Positions 47,761-56,364 are shown, numbered from the stretch's first letter. The stretch: DNA of 64,000 bases from Streptomyces sp. A1136 (GCF_004795055.1 NZ_SSBJ01000018.1:101298-165297), one strand, 5' to 3'. Numbers and translations: made by a program. The notes: generated by a model not told the origin, from the letters alone.

Positions 47761-49158
47761 ATGGCCCGAATCACCTTCGTCGCCTCCACCGGCTGCACCC
47801 GCACCAGCGAGACCCGCCACTACACCCACGCGGTCACCGTCGACCGCCGTGAGGGCGAGGGCCGCATCGTGCACACCTGGTCGATGTCCGCGGCCAACGT
47901 CGCCAAGGCGGCCCGGACCGCCGAGCGCGCGGGCTGGAAGAACGTCGCGGTCGAGGAAGTCGCCGTCCAGGCCAAGCCGGTCCGCACCCGCAAGACGACC
48001 CCCGCCCGGACGCCCGCCGACGCGCGGCCGGCCCCGGCCGAGGGGCGCGCGCCGCTCGCCCTGTACTCCGTACGCCCGGCCTCGGGCGGGGGCTTCGACG
48101 TCGTCAACAACTCCGGCCTGGTCGTCTCGGGCGACTGGCAGACCGAGGCCGGCGCCCAGGGGCGCGCCGAGTTCCTGAACGCCCAGGAGAACCGCAAGCG
48201 CGCCGAGGACGCGCTGACCGAACCGCAGCGGCGGGTGTACGCCGTCGTCAAGCGCGACGGAGCGATCGGCGCCGGATACGGGCACAACCTCACCGCCGTC
48301 CGGAGCCTGCACGCCGCAGGCCTCGTCAAGCTCACCGAGTACGGCCCCGGCTCCTGGAACGCCGTACACGTTCCCTCGCCCGCCGCCGGCCCGGCCGAGG
48401 CCGCCCCGGCCGCCGGTACGGGCGTAATGCCCGAGGACGCCGAACACCCAGCCGCCGCCGCCGCGGTGACCGCCCTGTCCGGACAGCCGCTCGCCGACGT
48501 CACCAACCCCGACGACCTCGGCGAGGTCGCCGGCTACTGGGTCCGGCCGGACGGCACCAGCGGCCGCCTGACCGTCGGCTGGGTCGAGGACGGCAAGCTG
48601 ACCACCGGCACCGACGGGCGGCCGCCCCTGGCCGCGCTGCGCGTCGCGAAGGAGCTGTTCGAGCGCACCGAATGCTGGCTCGTCGAACCCGGCGACCACC
48701 CGTCCCTGCTCGTCTGGCACGTGCCCACCCTGGAGACAGCAGCCACGCAGGGCGCCGCCGCCGAGCAGGCCCGGGGCTCGATCACCGACACCTGGACCAT
48801 CACCCACACCGGCCTGCCCGAGGGCCGTTCCTTCCTGAGGGTCGAGGCTCCCGACTCCGACGGGGCCTTCGCGGCCGCCCTGGCCACCCGCGGCGGCTGC
48901 CTGGTCCAGCAGGCGGGACACCGGCTCGGCGCGCGGCGCCTGCGGGAAGCGGACCTGCTCCGCACCGTCGGCGAGCGGGTCCGGCACGTGGCCAGCGGTC
49001 AGACCGGCACCGTCGAGGCGGTGGACGTCCGGATGGCCGGCGCCCGGGCGTACCGGGACGGCGTGACCGTCGCCGTTGACGGCCGGTCCCGCAAGACCGC
49101 GCGCTCCCTGGAGTGGGAGCCCCTGCCGGCGGCCGAGGACCCCGAGGTTGCCTGCTGA
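47761..49158 (+). CDS. Multidomain hypothetical protein (465 aa)
   Basis: ATG after CAAGGAGTCCCGTC. N-terminal ~65 residues: TRHYTHAVTVDRREGEGRIV, SAANVAKAARTAERAGWKNV. After a Pro/Ala linker an HTH-like block (TEPQRRVYAVVKRDGAIGAG, SLHAAGLVKLTEYGPG) and then several beta-rich blocks (VAGYWVRPDGTSGRLTVGWV; VRHVASGQTGTVEAVDVRMA). Looks like a string of small modules, perhaps DNA-associated. Not recognised. Perfect 12-bp hairpin follows. Confidence 0.6.
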   Translation: MARITFVASTGCTRTSETRHYTHAVTVDRREGEGRIVHTWSMSAANVAKAARTAERAGWKNVAVEEVAVQAKPVRTRKTTPARTPADARPAPAEGRAPLALYSVRPASGGGFDVVNNSGLVVSGDWQTEAGAQGRAEFLNAQENRKRAEDALTEPQRRVYAVVKRDGAIGAGYGHNLTAVRSLHAAGLVKLTEYGPGSWNAVHVPSPAAGPAEAAPAAGTGVMPEDAEHPAAAAAVTALSGQPLADVTNPDDLGEVAGYWVRPDGTSGRLTVGWVEDGKLTTGTDGRPPLAALRVAKELFERTECWLVEPGDHPSLLVWHVPTLETAATQGAAAEQARGSITDTWTITHTGLPEGRSFLRVEAPDSDGAFAAALATRGGCLVQQAGHRLGARRLREADLLRTVGERVRHVASGQTGTVEAVDVRMAGARAYRDGVTVAVDGRSRKTARSLEWEPLPAAEDPEVAC

Positions 49159-49164
49159 CGGCAT

Positions 49165-49191
49165 CCGCCCGGCCCCACAGGGGCCGGGCGG
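49165..49191. terminator. Hairpin terminator
   Basis: CCGCCCGGCCCC-ACA-GGGGCCGGGCGG then CTCTCC; perfect 12-bp stem. Confidence 0.78.
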
Positions 49192-49320
49192 CTCTCCCTC
49201 CCCTCGCCGCCCACGCGTTCGGGGGGCCGCGCCCAGGCGGCGCGCTGCCGGGGGCCGCCCACGGCACCCCCGGTGTCGTCTGCGGATTTCTGCCCGGAAG
49301 CAACGGTGAACCCTTGCGAA
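49192..49320. other. Short non-coding gap before leader copy 10
   Basis: No gene supported. Ends with TTGCGAA at the -35 distance of the next leader promoter. Confidence 0.35.
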
Positions 49321-49370
49321 GTGATGAGCAGCGAGTATAGTTGTCTTGTGGTTGACGGTGGCAGTCGGCC
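49321..49370 (+). promoter_or_regulatory. Leader family copy 10
   Basis: GTGATGAG at 49321, TATAGT at 49336-49341, TTGTCTTGT, hairpin GGTTGAC-GGTGGCA-GTCGGCC; two U-G pairs replace U-A/C-G found in other copies, a clear case of pairing-preserving change. Confidence 0.85.
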
Positions 49371-49406
49371 GCACCGGATACACATCCTCGGACCCTTCGG
49401 AGAGAC

Positions 49407-49967
49407 ATGATCATCCGCACGCCGCTCCCCAACGCCCTGCACGCAGCTGCCCGTGCCCGCGCCATCGCCGGTATCGCCCGACGGAGGAGCGTGCTCAACC
49501 ACCCGGCCGAGGAAGCGCTGACCACGGTCGCTGAACTCCTCGACGACGTCGCGCTGGTCTTCGAGACGAACCTCCCCCCGATCCTGGACGGTGTCGTCAT
49601 CACCAACACGATTCCCTTCGACGCCTCCCTGCTCCTCTTCATCGCCGAAGACGTCATCGCCCAGAACAAGGCGACCGGGCTCCCCGTCTCCCTCAGCCAG
49701 TACGTCACCAGCGCCGTGTTCGGCACCCTCGAACTGCCCCGGCTCCTGCACCCCGTCAGCGCCCAGCTCGCTGCCCAGGAGAGCAGCCTGCGCGCTGCTC
49801 TCCAGCTGCTTCACGAGCGCCACCTGAGGGGAGCCGGTGAGCGGCCGGAGGCGGCGGCGCTCTACCTGGAAGCCGCATTCAAGCTCCACCTGAACTGGGG
49901 CCGCCTCGCCGCTGCCGTCGCCGTGGACAACGCCCGGCCCTGCAACCGGCCGACCGTAGCCCGGTAG
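49407..49967 (+). CDS. Hypothetical helical protein (186 aa)
   Basis: ATG after TTCGGAGAGAC, under leader copy 10. Mostly helical (ARARAIAGIARRRSVLNHPA, FIAEDVIAQNKATGLPVSLS, LAAQESSLRAALQLLHERHL). No family recognised; soluble. Confidence 0.6.
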   Translation: MIIRTPLPNALHAAARARAIAGIARRRSVLNHPAEEALTTVAELLDDVALVFETNLPPILDGVVITNTIPFDASLLLFIAEDVIAQNKATGLPVSLSQYVTSAVFGTLELPRLLHPVSAQLAAQESSLRAALQLLHERHLRGAGERPEAAALYLEAAFKLHLNWGRLAAAVAVDNARPCNRPTVAR

Positions 49968-49999
49968 TTCCTCGCGGAGCGCACGCCGCCCCGCCCCCC

Positions 50000-50031
50000 C
50001 GGCGTCCAGCCCCGTTCCGGGCCGGACGCCG
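50000..50031. terminator. Hairpin terminator
   Basis: CGGCGTCC-GCCC pairs with GGGC-GGACGCCG. Confidence 0.6.
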
Positions 50032-50155
50032 GACCCTGGGCCACTTCGGCGCGGCCGGAGTCGCCGCCAGGCCGCCCCGTCCACGCCTGCAAGCGCCCGG
50101 ACTGTACCGCCTCGCTGATGGCCACGGGTTTGATCACCACCGCAAGGAGATTGAG

Positions 50156-50380
50156 ATGAACGAGGTCGTCTACGAGAAGTGCGCCAAGTGCCACTTCTTC
50201 ATTGAAGAGACCAACGCCTCCGACGTTGCTGACGGCTGCGCGCCCTACATCCACCTCGACCGAGGTGATGCAGCAGACGAAGCGATCACCGGCTCGCATG
50301 ACGCTGAGCCGTCTGGTGAGCGGGCGACGCTGGCCCACTGGCAGGAGCGCGGGCCCGAGGAGATGCGTAAGCGCTTTTGA
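50156..50380 (+). CDS. Small Cys/His protein (74 aa)
   Basis: ATG after AAGGAGATTGAG. N-terminal EKCAKCHFFIEETN and a later GCAPYIHLDRGD suggest one metal site; the tail is acidic then basic (HWQERGPEEMRKRF). Lies just upstream of a promoterless leader hairpin and the second PP-loop gene and is probably co-transcribed with it. Confidence 0.6.
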   Translation: MNEVVYEKCAKCHFFIEETNASDVADGCAPYIHLDRGDAADEAITGSHDAEPSGERATLAHWQERGPEEMRKRF

Positions 50381-50398
50381 TCCGACCAATCGACCCCT

Positions 50399-50425
50399 GC
50401 CGGGCGGCAGTGGCAGCCGCCCGGC
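50399..50425 (+). promoter_or_regulatory. Promoterless leader hairpin (copy 11, longest stem)
   Basis: GCCGGGCGGC-AGTGGCA-GCCGCCCGGC: a 10-bp stem of unrelated sequence carrying the same loop, followed by CCGAACTCACC and GAGGAG. No promoter motif upstream. This copy argues most strongly that the loop, not the DNA sequence of the stem, is selected. Confidence 0.75.
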
Positions 50426-50459
50426 GCCGAACTCACCACCCCGAACCGCGAGGAGACCC

Positions 50460-51698
50460 ATGGACATGAGCACCCGCCGCCGGCTGCTGGAGGCAATCCG
50501 GCGCGCCCACCAGGCCGACGCCGCGTACACCGCCGCCGGCCGCGCCCGCACCCGGGCGACCAAGGCCGCTGCTGCCGCGCACGCCCGCATGGCCAACGAC
50601 CCGCAGCTGCAGGCCGGCGCCGACGAGCTGGCGGCCTCGCAGGCCGGCCTCGTCCGCCGCGAGCAGGCGGCCCGCGCCAAGGTCCGCCGGACCTTCACCG
50701 CGGCCCGCGCGGCCAACCGCGCCCTCGCAGCGCTCTACGCCCCGCACGCCCCCGGCCGGGGAACCGGTGGCCGGCGCCGGTCCGGCGTCGCGGCCAGCCT
50801 CCTGGGCGAGCTCGCCGAAACGCCCCGCGAGCTCATCCTGGCCGCGGACAAAATCGTCGTCTCGACCAGTGCCGGCAAGGACTCGCTCGTCTGCGGGCAG
50901 CGCGTGGTCACCCTGGCCGCCGAGTCCGGCTGCCTGGACAAAGTGGTCCTGGTTCACGCGGACCTGGGGGAGGAGTCCGAATGGCCGGGCGTCCGCGAGC
51001 TTGCCCAGCGCCAGGCCGAGCGCTGGGGCGTCGAGTTCATCGTCGTCCAGGCCGACCGCGGCCTGCTCGGCCTCGTCGAGAAGCGCAAGATGTGGCCGGA
51101 CGCGGCCCGCCGGCTGTGCACCTCGACCCTGAAGCGGGACAAGATCGCCCCGCTGTTCAAGCAGATCACCGACGCCCTCGGCCTGGACGGACAGGCTCTG
51201 ATCCTCTCCGCCCTCGGCATCCGGGCCGCCGAATCCCCCGCCCGGGCCCGCAAGCTGCCGCTCGCCATCGACATGCGCGCGAGCACCGGCCAGCGCATGG
51301 TCCTGACCTGGCACCCGATCCTGGAGCTCTCCGAGGCCGACGTCTGGCAGCAGATCGCCGACGCCGCCCTGGAGTACCACCCCGTCTACGACGCGGTCAT
51401 CCCCCGCCTGAGCTGCGTCTTCTGCGTGCTCGCCGGCCGGGACGTCCTGGTGCGCGCCGTACGGCTGTGCTGGGCCCTGGGCCTGGACCTGCCCACCCGG
51501 TACGTCGCCCTGGAGGAACACATCGGCCACAAGTTCCGGGAGAAGCTCAGCGTCGCCGAGATCGTCGCCGAGGCCGCCCGCGTCGAGGCAGAGGAAGGCC
51601 CCCTGGTGTGGGCGCGCGGGGACGCGCTGCGGCGCCACCTCGGCGAGGAGGCCGCGGCCGACTACCTCCGCCGGTTGGCCCTGGCCCTGGCCGCCTGA
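50460..51698 (+). CDS. PP-loop PAPS-reductase/DndC-like protein (412 aa)
   Basis: ATG after GCGAGGAGACCC. An N-terminal Ala/Arg helical region (~110 residues) precedes the PP-loop IVVSTSAGKDSLVCGQRV near residue 142. Then LVHADLGEESEW, RRLCTSTLKRDKIAPLFKQI, ALGIRAAESPARAR and WHPILELSEADVWQQI, with CVFCVLAGRD near 320: the standard order of PAPS reductase-like enzymes including DndC. No DndB/D/E neighbours. Located just before the cytosine methyltransferase, so a link to DNA modification is possible but inferred. Confidence 0.82.
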   Translation: MDMSTRRRLLEAIRRAHQADAAYTAAGRARTRATKAAAAAHARMANDPQLQAGADELAASQAGLVRREQAARAKVRRTFTAARAANRALAALYAPHAPGRGTGGRRRSGVAASLLGELAETPRELILAADKIVVSTSAGKDSLVCGQRVVTLAAESGCLDKVVLVHADLGEESEWPGVRELAQRQAERWGVEFIVVQADRGLLGLVEKRKMWPDAARRLCTSTLKRDKIAPLFKQITDALGLDGQALILSALGIRAAESPARARKLPLAIDMRASTGQRMVLTWHPILELSEADVWQQIADAALEYHPVYDAVIPRLSCVFCVLAGRDVLVRAVRLCWALGLDLPTRYVALEEHIGHKFREKLSVAEIVAEAARVEAEEGPLVWARGDALRRHLGEEAAADYLRRLALALAA

Positions 51699-51747
51699 CC
51701 GCCGAGACGGATCCCGAGAGAAGAGTGCGCGCCCCTCCTGGCATACA

Positions 51748-51798
51748 GTGATGCGTTGTGAGTATAGTTGTGTCGCTGGTCGGGAGTGGCACCCGACC
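51748..51798 (+). promoter_or_regulatory. Leader family copy 12
   Basis: GTGATGCG at 51748, TATAGT at 51763-51768, TTGTGTCG, hairpin GGTCGGG-AGTGGCA-CCCGACC (51778-51798). Confidence 0.83.
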
Positions 51799-51855
51799 GG
51801 CGACCGACAGCACACCGCGCGGCCGCTGGACCGGCCGACCCGAGGGGAGCAGCTC

Positions 51856-53310
51856 ATGACGGAAGCTCAGACCGCCGAGCGCGTCGCCGAACCCATCCGC
51901 GTCACCGCCCTCGGTACCGCGGCCGAAGGCCTCGTGCACCTCCTGCCCGACCACGACGACACCACCGCGCGCTGCGGCTTCACCGACTGGCACAGTCACA
52001 TCATCTGCATCGACTGGTTCGAGGAGCGCACCTGCCCCGTCTGCCTCGCCGACCTCGCGCTCGACCTCGGCGCCGAAATCCCCGCGGACGTCCTCGCCGA
52101 GCTCGACGAGATGGCCGCGCCCTGGCCGGGCCGCTGGCTCCTGCGCCCCCGCGAGGGCGACCGCGAGCGCGTCGTCGGCGTCTGCGCCGGCCCCGGGGGC
52201 TGGGACGAGGGGCTCGAAGCCCTCGGGGCCCGCTACGACGCCGTCGGCCTCGACCTCTCCGGTGACGCCTGCGCCACCGCCGAGCGCGCCGGGCATCGCC
52301 GCATCGTCATCGACATCACCCTGCTCGACCCCGAACACCCCGCCCTGCGCTGGACCGTCGGCGTCATCATCTCCCCGCCCTGCCCCGCCTGGTCCACCGC
52401 GGGCAAGCGCGCCGGACTCACCGCGCAGTCCCTCCAGGTCCTCGCCGCCATGCTGCGCGCCGCCGGGGAAGCAGCCGGACACGGCGGGTACCGCGACCGC
52501 TCCGGGATGACGTGGGCCGAGGTGCGCGCCATGGCGGCCGCCATGCCCGACCCGGAAGCCGGACTCGTCGCCGAGGTGCTCATCTGGGCGCTCGGCCTCC
52601 AGCTCCACGGCGAGACCCTGCGCTGGGTCGCCATGGAGCAGTCCGCGAACCTCCCCGAAGAAGTACGGGAAGCGGTCAGCTTCGAGCTGGCCCTGGCCGG
52701 CTGGTCCCAGCAGCAGTGGGCCGAGCTGGACGCGGCCGACTACGGAGTGGCCACCCACCGGCGCCGGGTCTTCTTCATGGCGGTGCGCTACGGCCGCATC
52801 CCCGGCTCCGTGCGGTCCGGCCTGCCGTTCGCCGAGCAGACCCTGGCCGCAGCCCTCGGCTGGGCGCCCGGCGAGCGGGTCAACACCCGCGGCACGCGGG
52901 GTCTGGACACGAACGGCCGCCCCAAGGGCGGGAACACCTTCTCCGCGGACAAGACCGGCTGGTGCCTCACCGGCAAGGCCAGGACCTGGTACCGCGAGTC
53001 GGACGGCTACCGGCTGACCGAGGCCGAGGCCGGACAGCTGGTCGGATTCCTGCCGTCCTACCCCTGGCGCGCCTCGGAGTCGACGGCCCGCAAGGACTCG
53101 CGCACGAGCGCCTTCCAGCGGATCGGGGACGTGGTGTGCCCGCCCGTCGGCGCGGTCGTCCTGGGCGCCCTGACCGGCCGCCCGTGGCGCCGACCGGTCG
53201 AGGACTACCTCGGCCGGGTCTACCGGGGAGCCAAGACCACGATGCCGGTGGAAGTGCCGCAGCAGCGCAGCATGCGCGCCCCGGCGGACCGGCTGGCGCT
53301 GGCCGCATAG
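51856..53310 (+). CDS. C5-cytosine DNA methyltransferase
   Basis: 484 residues, ATG after CGAGGGGAGCAGCTC. The first ~95 residues form an extra domain with a possible zinc pair (ARCGFTDWHSHIICIDWFEE, RTCPVCLADL). Then motif I VVGVCAGPGGWDEGLEALG, motif IV ISPPCPAWSTAGKR with the catalytic Cys, motif VI WVAMEQS (in place of ENV) and motif VIII THRRRVFFMAVRYG. The target-recognition region is residues ~320-400. No restriction partner is adjacent, suggesting self-protection or an orphan regulator. Under leader copy 12. Confidence 0.88.
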   Translation: MTEAQTAERVAEPIRVTALGTAAEGLVHLLPDHDDTTARCGFTDWHSHIICIDWFEERTCPVCLADLALDLGAEIPADVLAELDEMAAPWPGRWLLRPREGDRERVVGVCAGPGGWDEGLEALGARYDAVGLDLSGDACATAERAGHRRIVIDITLLDPEHPALRWTVGVIISPPCPAWSTAGKRAGLTAQSLQVLAAMLRAAGEAAGHGGYRDRSGMTWAEVRAMAAAMPDPEAGLVAEVLIWALGLQLHGETLRWVAMEQSANLPEEVREAVSFELALAGWSQQQWAELDAADYGVATHRRRVFFMAVRYGRIPGSVRSGLPFAEQTLAAALGWAPGERVNTRGTRGLDTNGRPKGGNTFSADKTGWCLTGKARTWYRESDGYRLTEAEAGQLVGFLPSYPWRASESTARKDSRTSAFQRIGDVVCPPVGAVVLGALTGRPWRRPVEDYLGRVYRGAKTTMPVEVPQQRSMRAPADRLALAA

Positions 53311-53464
53311 GTCAGCCCGCGCGGGGTGGCGCCGCCACAGGGTTGCGCCGCCGGCGGCGGGACCACCCCGCCGGACAAGGCCGTCCCGGACGTTCCGGGC
53401 GGCCGCACCGGGAGCCGCTGAGCTGCGGGAATTCGGCAATGGGGAGCCCGCACCCGCCATGGAA

Positions 53465-53514
53465 GTGATGAATATCTGGTATAGTTGTCTCATGGTCGGC
53501 GGTGGCAGCCGACC
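53465..53514 (+). promoter_or_regulatory. Leader family copy 13
   Basis: GTGATGAA at 53465, TATAGT at 53480-53485, TTGTCTCAT, perfect 7-bp hairpin GGTCGGC-GGTGGCA-GCCGACC (53494-53514), then ACCGAACTCACACCC and AGGAG. The best match to the consensus. Confidence 0.88.
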
Positions 53515-53544
53515 AACCCAACCGAACTCACACCCAGGAGAGTC

Positions 53545-54024
53545 ATGACCCGACCGTCCTCCCCGAAGACCGGCTCCGTCCCCACCCGCGTCACGATCGA
53601 CGGAATCCCCGACTACCCCGCCGTCGTCAACCCGGCCGACCGCTGGAACGGCTTCGTCTCCCCCTTCTTCACCCTCGACACCGTCCGCCTGCTCTCCGCC
53701 GAGACCCTCAAGGACGCCGCCAAGTACGGCTACGACTGCTCCGACACCATCCACGTCATCGACGGCGGCACGGACAGCAACGGCGCCCCGCGAGCAGTCG
53801 TCCTCCATATCCGCTGGATGTACCTCGAAGACGAGGGTCCGGCCCAGGTCACCTCCGTCATCAACCCCCGGAAGGAGGACGGCCTCTACGGCATCGGCGG
53901 CTGGGAGTGGACGTGGTCCATCTCCACCTGGGACTGCGCGTGCAGCAGCTGGTACTACCACGAGACCGACCCCTGCCCGAACTGCGGCGGCGAACGCCCC
54001 AGCCGCTTCGAGCTGGCGGCCTGA
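53545..54024 (+). CDS. Hypothetical protein with C-terminal zinc pair (159 aa)
   Basis: ATG after CCAGGAGAGTC, under leader copy 13. Globular beta-rich body (VRLLSAETLKDAAKYGYDCS, AVVLHIRWMYLEDEGPAQVT) and C-terminal WDCACSSWYYHETDPCPNCG with two Cys pairs. No family recognised. Confidence 0.62.
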   Translation: MTRPSSPKTGSVPTRVTIDGIPDYPAVVNPADRWNGFVSPFFTLDTVRLLSAETLKDAAKYGYDCSDTIHVIDGGTDSNGAPRAVVLHIRWMYLEDEGPAQVTSVINPRKEDGLYGIGGWEWTWSISTWDCACSSWYYHETDPCPNCGGERPSRFELAA

Positions 54025-54110
54025 GCCATGGCCATCAACACGCACCTCAGCCCTCCACCTGCCTGGTCCTCGACCCGGACGGCCGTGGCACCGTCCTCCA
54101 GGTCACCTCC

Positions 54111-54401
54111 GTGCACAACCTCGACGGCGAGACCCTCGCCGAGCGCCTCTACGAGGCCTACGCCATGACCACCGAGAACAACACCGAACTGCCCGACGAG
54201 ATCACCACCGAGACCCTCATGGCCGCGCTCGGCGAGCAGATCGCCAACTGCGCGGAGGGCTGGCACACCTGGGCCAACGAGCCGACACAGCAGGCCTGGG
54301 ACACCGTCCGGCCCTGGGCTGAACGGCAGGTCCGCCGCCTCTTCCCGGCCCTGACCTGGCGCGTCGAGCCGGACCGGCAGTTCCTGCCGCCCAACAGCTG
54401 A
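54111..54401 (+). CDS. Hypothetical protein (96 aa or longer), start uncertain
   Basis: Clear coding text LDGETLAERLYEAYAMTTEN, TLMAALGEQIANCAEGWHTW and RPWAERQVRRLFPALTW runs to a stop at 54401. In this frame the nearest start is GTG 54111 with no ribosome binding site, but protein-like text (STCLVLDPDGRGTVLQVTSV) begins earlier, and a good ATG (54028) lies in another frame. A one-base indel near 54050 would join them. Acidic, helical; not recognised. Confidence 0.55.
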   Translation: MHNLDGETLAERLYEAYAMTTENNTELPDEITTETLMAALGEQIANCAEGWHTWANEPTQQAWDTVRPWAERQVRRLFPALTWRVEPDRQFLPPNS

Positions 54402-54416
54402 ACCACCCCACCGGTA

Positions 54417-54445
54417 GGGCGGCGGCCCGAAACCGGCCGCCGCCC
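54417..54445. terminator. Hairpin terminator
   Basis: GGGCGGCGGCC-CGAAACC-GGCCGCCGCCC, perfect 11-bp stem. Confidence 0.78.
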
Positions 54446-54512
54446 CGCCCCGGCGCCGCCTGCCGCACCGGCCTCGAAGCGCCACCGCGCGCCCGTCCCC
54501 AGGAGTGCCCGC

Positions 54513-55478
54513 ATGTCAACCACCGCCCTCCCCTCCGAGCAGCTGCCCCGCCCCCGCCGCCGTGTCGTCTACCGGGCCGGCGCCTACAGCACGGTCCACC
54601 GCTTCCGCCACGCCGCCGCGCACCTGGAGGCCTTCCGCACCGGCCGGCGGTGGCACGTCGACCAACTGATGCCCCGCACCGCCCCGGTGCCCCGCGAAGC
54701 CGTCGTGCGCTGCGCCACCACCCTCGCCGACGCCGTGGCCCAGGCGGTCGCCCGGATCGACCTCCGGGCTGTCCAGGCGCCCGACCACACGGACGACAAC
54801 CTGCGCGCGTACGCCGCCGCGGGATGGGACGTCGTCGACCCCGCCACCGGCCGCGCGATGGCCTGGGCCCGCCGCCGCGTCGGCGACCCCTACCCCTGGC
54901 AGCCGGCCGAACACGAAGGTCTCGTTCCCGTGAACAGCAGCCGCAGCGCCGGCGCCGCCCTCGACGTACGCGAGACCCCCCGGTCGACCGCCCCAGCCCC
55001 GCTCGGGCCCGTCATTGTCGTACCGTGCAGCGGCATCAAGGCGCCCACCAGGACAGCCCTGCCGGCCCGCGACCTCTACCGGGGCAGCTATCACCTCCTG
55101 TGCCGGCAGGCGGCCGAGCGCCTCGCCGGCGCCACCGGCGACGTCGTCGTCCTATCCGCGCAGCACGGCTTCGTCACCCTCGACGAGCCGCTCTTCCCGT
55201 ACGACCTGCGCATGGGCCAGCCCGGCTCCGTCACCGCCGAGCTGCTCGCCGGCCAGGCAGCCCAGCTCGGCATCCTGCCCGGCCCGCGGCCGGTCGTCGC
55301 CCTCGGCGGCCGCGCCTACGTCCAGGCCGTCACGCAGCTGCGCCCGGACACCCTGCAGCCGCTCGCCGGCTGCCGAGGCATCGGGGAGCAGCGCGCCCGC
55401 CTTGCCCGGCTGGCGCGGGCCGAGCAGCCGCTCGAAGTACTCCGCCAGCTGACCACCGCGGCCGCGCCGACGGCCTGA
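54513..55478 (+). CDS. Two-part protein with DUF6884-like C-terminal domain (321 aa)
   Basis: ATG after CCAGGAGTGCCCGC. The N-terminal ~150 residues are basic and helical (HRFRHAAAHLEAFRTGRRWH). From residue ~165: PVIVVPCSGIKAPTRTALPA, RDLYRGSYHLLCRQAAERL, VVLSAQHGFVTLDEPLFPYD and LRMGQPGSVTAELLAGQA, a pattern I associate with DUF6884, which is found near nucleotide-modification and mobile-element genes. The conserved Cys-Ser and Ser-Ala-x-His-Gly could be catalytic. Function unproven. Confidence 0.7.
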   Translation: MSTTALPSEQLPRPRRRVVYRAGAYSTVHRFRHAAAHLEAFRTGRRWHVDQLMPRTAPVPREAVVRCATTLADAVAQAVARIDLRAVQAPDHTDDNLRAYAAAGWDVVDPATGRAMAWARRRVGDPYPWQPAEHEGLVPVNSSRSAGAALDVRETPRSTAPAPLGPVIVVPCSGIKAPTRTALPARDLYRGSYHLLCRQAAERLAGATGDVVVLSAQHGFVTLDEPLFPYDLRMGQPGSVTAELLAGQAAQLGILPGPRPVVALGGRAYVQAVTQLRPDTLQPLAGCRGIGEQRARLARLARAEQPLEVLRQLTTAAAPTA

Positions 55479-55492
55479 AAGCCGACAACCGA

Positions 55493-55522
55493 CTGGCCCC
55501 GCCCGTTTACGGGCGGGGCCAG
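55493..55522 (+). terminator. Hairpin terminator
   Basis: CTGGCCCCGCCCG-TTTA-CGGGCGGGGCCAG then TTCTGC; perfect 13-bp stem. Confidence 0.82.
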
Positions 55523-55591
55523 TTCTGCGTAGCGGGAGCGGCGAAGGCGGGGGCTCTGAGCAGTGAAAACAGGTCCGGGAACCTCCCGGAC

Positions 55592-55641
55592 GTGATGAGT
55601 GAATGCTATAGTTGTCTTGTGGTCGACGGTGGCAGTCGACC
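55592..55641 (+). promoter_or_regulatory. Leader family copy 14
   Basis: GTGATGAG at 55592, TATAGT at 55607-55612, TTGTCTTGT, hairpin GGTCGAC-GGTGGCA-GTCGACC (55621-55641); the inner G-C of other copies is A-U here on both strands. Confidence 0.87.
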
Positions 55642-55674
55642 ACGACCGGAAACCCACACACCCTGGAGAACCGC

Positions 55675-56328
55675 ATGCCCCTGGACTTCACCCACCCGCA
55701 CGAATTCAGCTGCTTCGGCACGCTCCACCCCGACCACCTCGTTGCGTGGTCCTTCGGAGACCCCCACGTCGAGTGGGAGCTCACCGGCCTCTTCTCCGGC
55801 CCCGGCGCCTACACCACCGTCCCGCTCGACGCCGAAACGGACATGCACTACCACCCCGGCGACCAGGGCGCCCCCAACACCGTGGCGCAGCACCTCGCCG
55901 CCCGCTACGGCTTCGACGGCCTCGACGTCCGGGGCCCCGTCCACTTCACCGGCCCGAGCGGCGAGACCGACCACGCCCTGGGCATCGCCCCGGACGCCTT
56001 CGACGTCCTCTACGGCCGGGTCAAGGACATCTGCGCCGACCTCGGCGTCCGCACCTGGTGCAAGCTCCACCCCGGCGACACCGTCAGCGTCCGCTACACC
56101 GACCTGGAACGTGGCGACGTCTACTGGTTCCTGAACACCCCCCACCGCTTCCAGGGCTTCAGGGATTTCCCCGCCGACAGCAAGACGCTGGAGTTCATCC
56201 CGGACGCCCGCGTCCTGGTCTGCGACGACGAGTTCGAGGTGACCGCTTACGGCACCTACGAGTGCCGCGCGGACCGCGCCCCCGCCGGGTACTGGCAGCG
56301 CACCGGCAACCAACTTCTCCGCGCCTGA
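55675..56328 (+). CDS. Hypothetical protein (217 aa)
   Basis: ATG after CCTGGAGAACCGC, under leader copy 14. Beta-rich with many His/Asp (DFTHPHEFSCFGTLHPDHLV, DAETDMHYHPGDQGAPNTVA) and VKDICADLGVRTWCKLHPGD. The clustered His/Asp could bind metal but no known enzyme motif is complete. Terminator follows. Confidence 0.62.
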   Translation: MPLDFTHPHEFSCFGTLHPDHLVAWSFGDPHVEWELTGLFSGPGAYTTVPLDAETDMHYHPGDQGAPNTVAQHLAARYGFDGLDVRGPVHFTGPSGETDHALGIAPDAFDVLYGRVKDICADLGVRTWCKLHPGDTVSVRYTDLERGDVYWFLNTPHRFQGFRDFPADSKTLEFIPDARVLVCDDEFEVTAYGTYECRADRAPAGYWQRTGNQLLRA

Positions 56329-56334
56329 CCCGCC

Positions 56335-56364
56335 CCCTCCCCCGGCCCGGCGCCGGGGGAGGGG
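56335..56364. terminator. Hairpin terminator
   Basis: CCCCTCCCCCGGC pairs with GCCGGGGGAGGGG. Confidence 0.75.

Noticed and set aside
46756..49383. An 875-codon minus-strand frame
   Set aside because: Complement of the plus-strand genes 46529-49158; long antisense frames are expected in GC-rich Streptomyces DNA.
51547..54045. An 832-codon minus-strand frame
   Set aside because: Antisense to the methyltransferase and PP-loop genes, which carry recognisable catalytic motifs on the plus strand.
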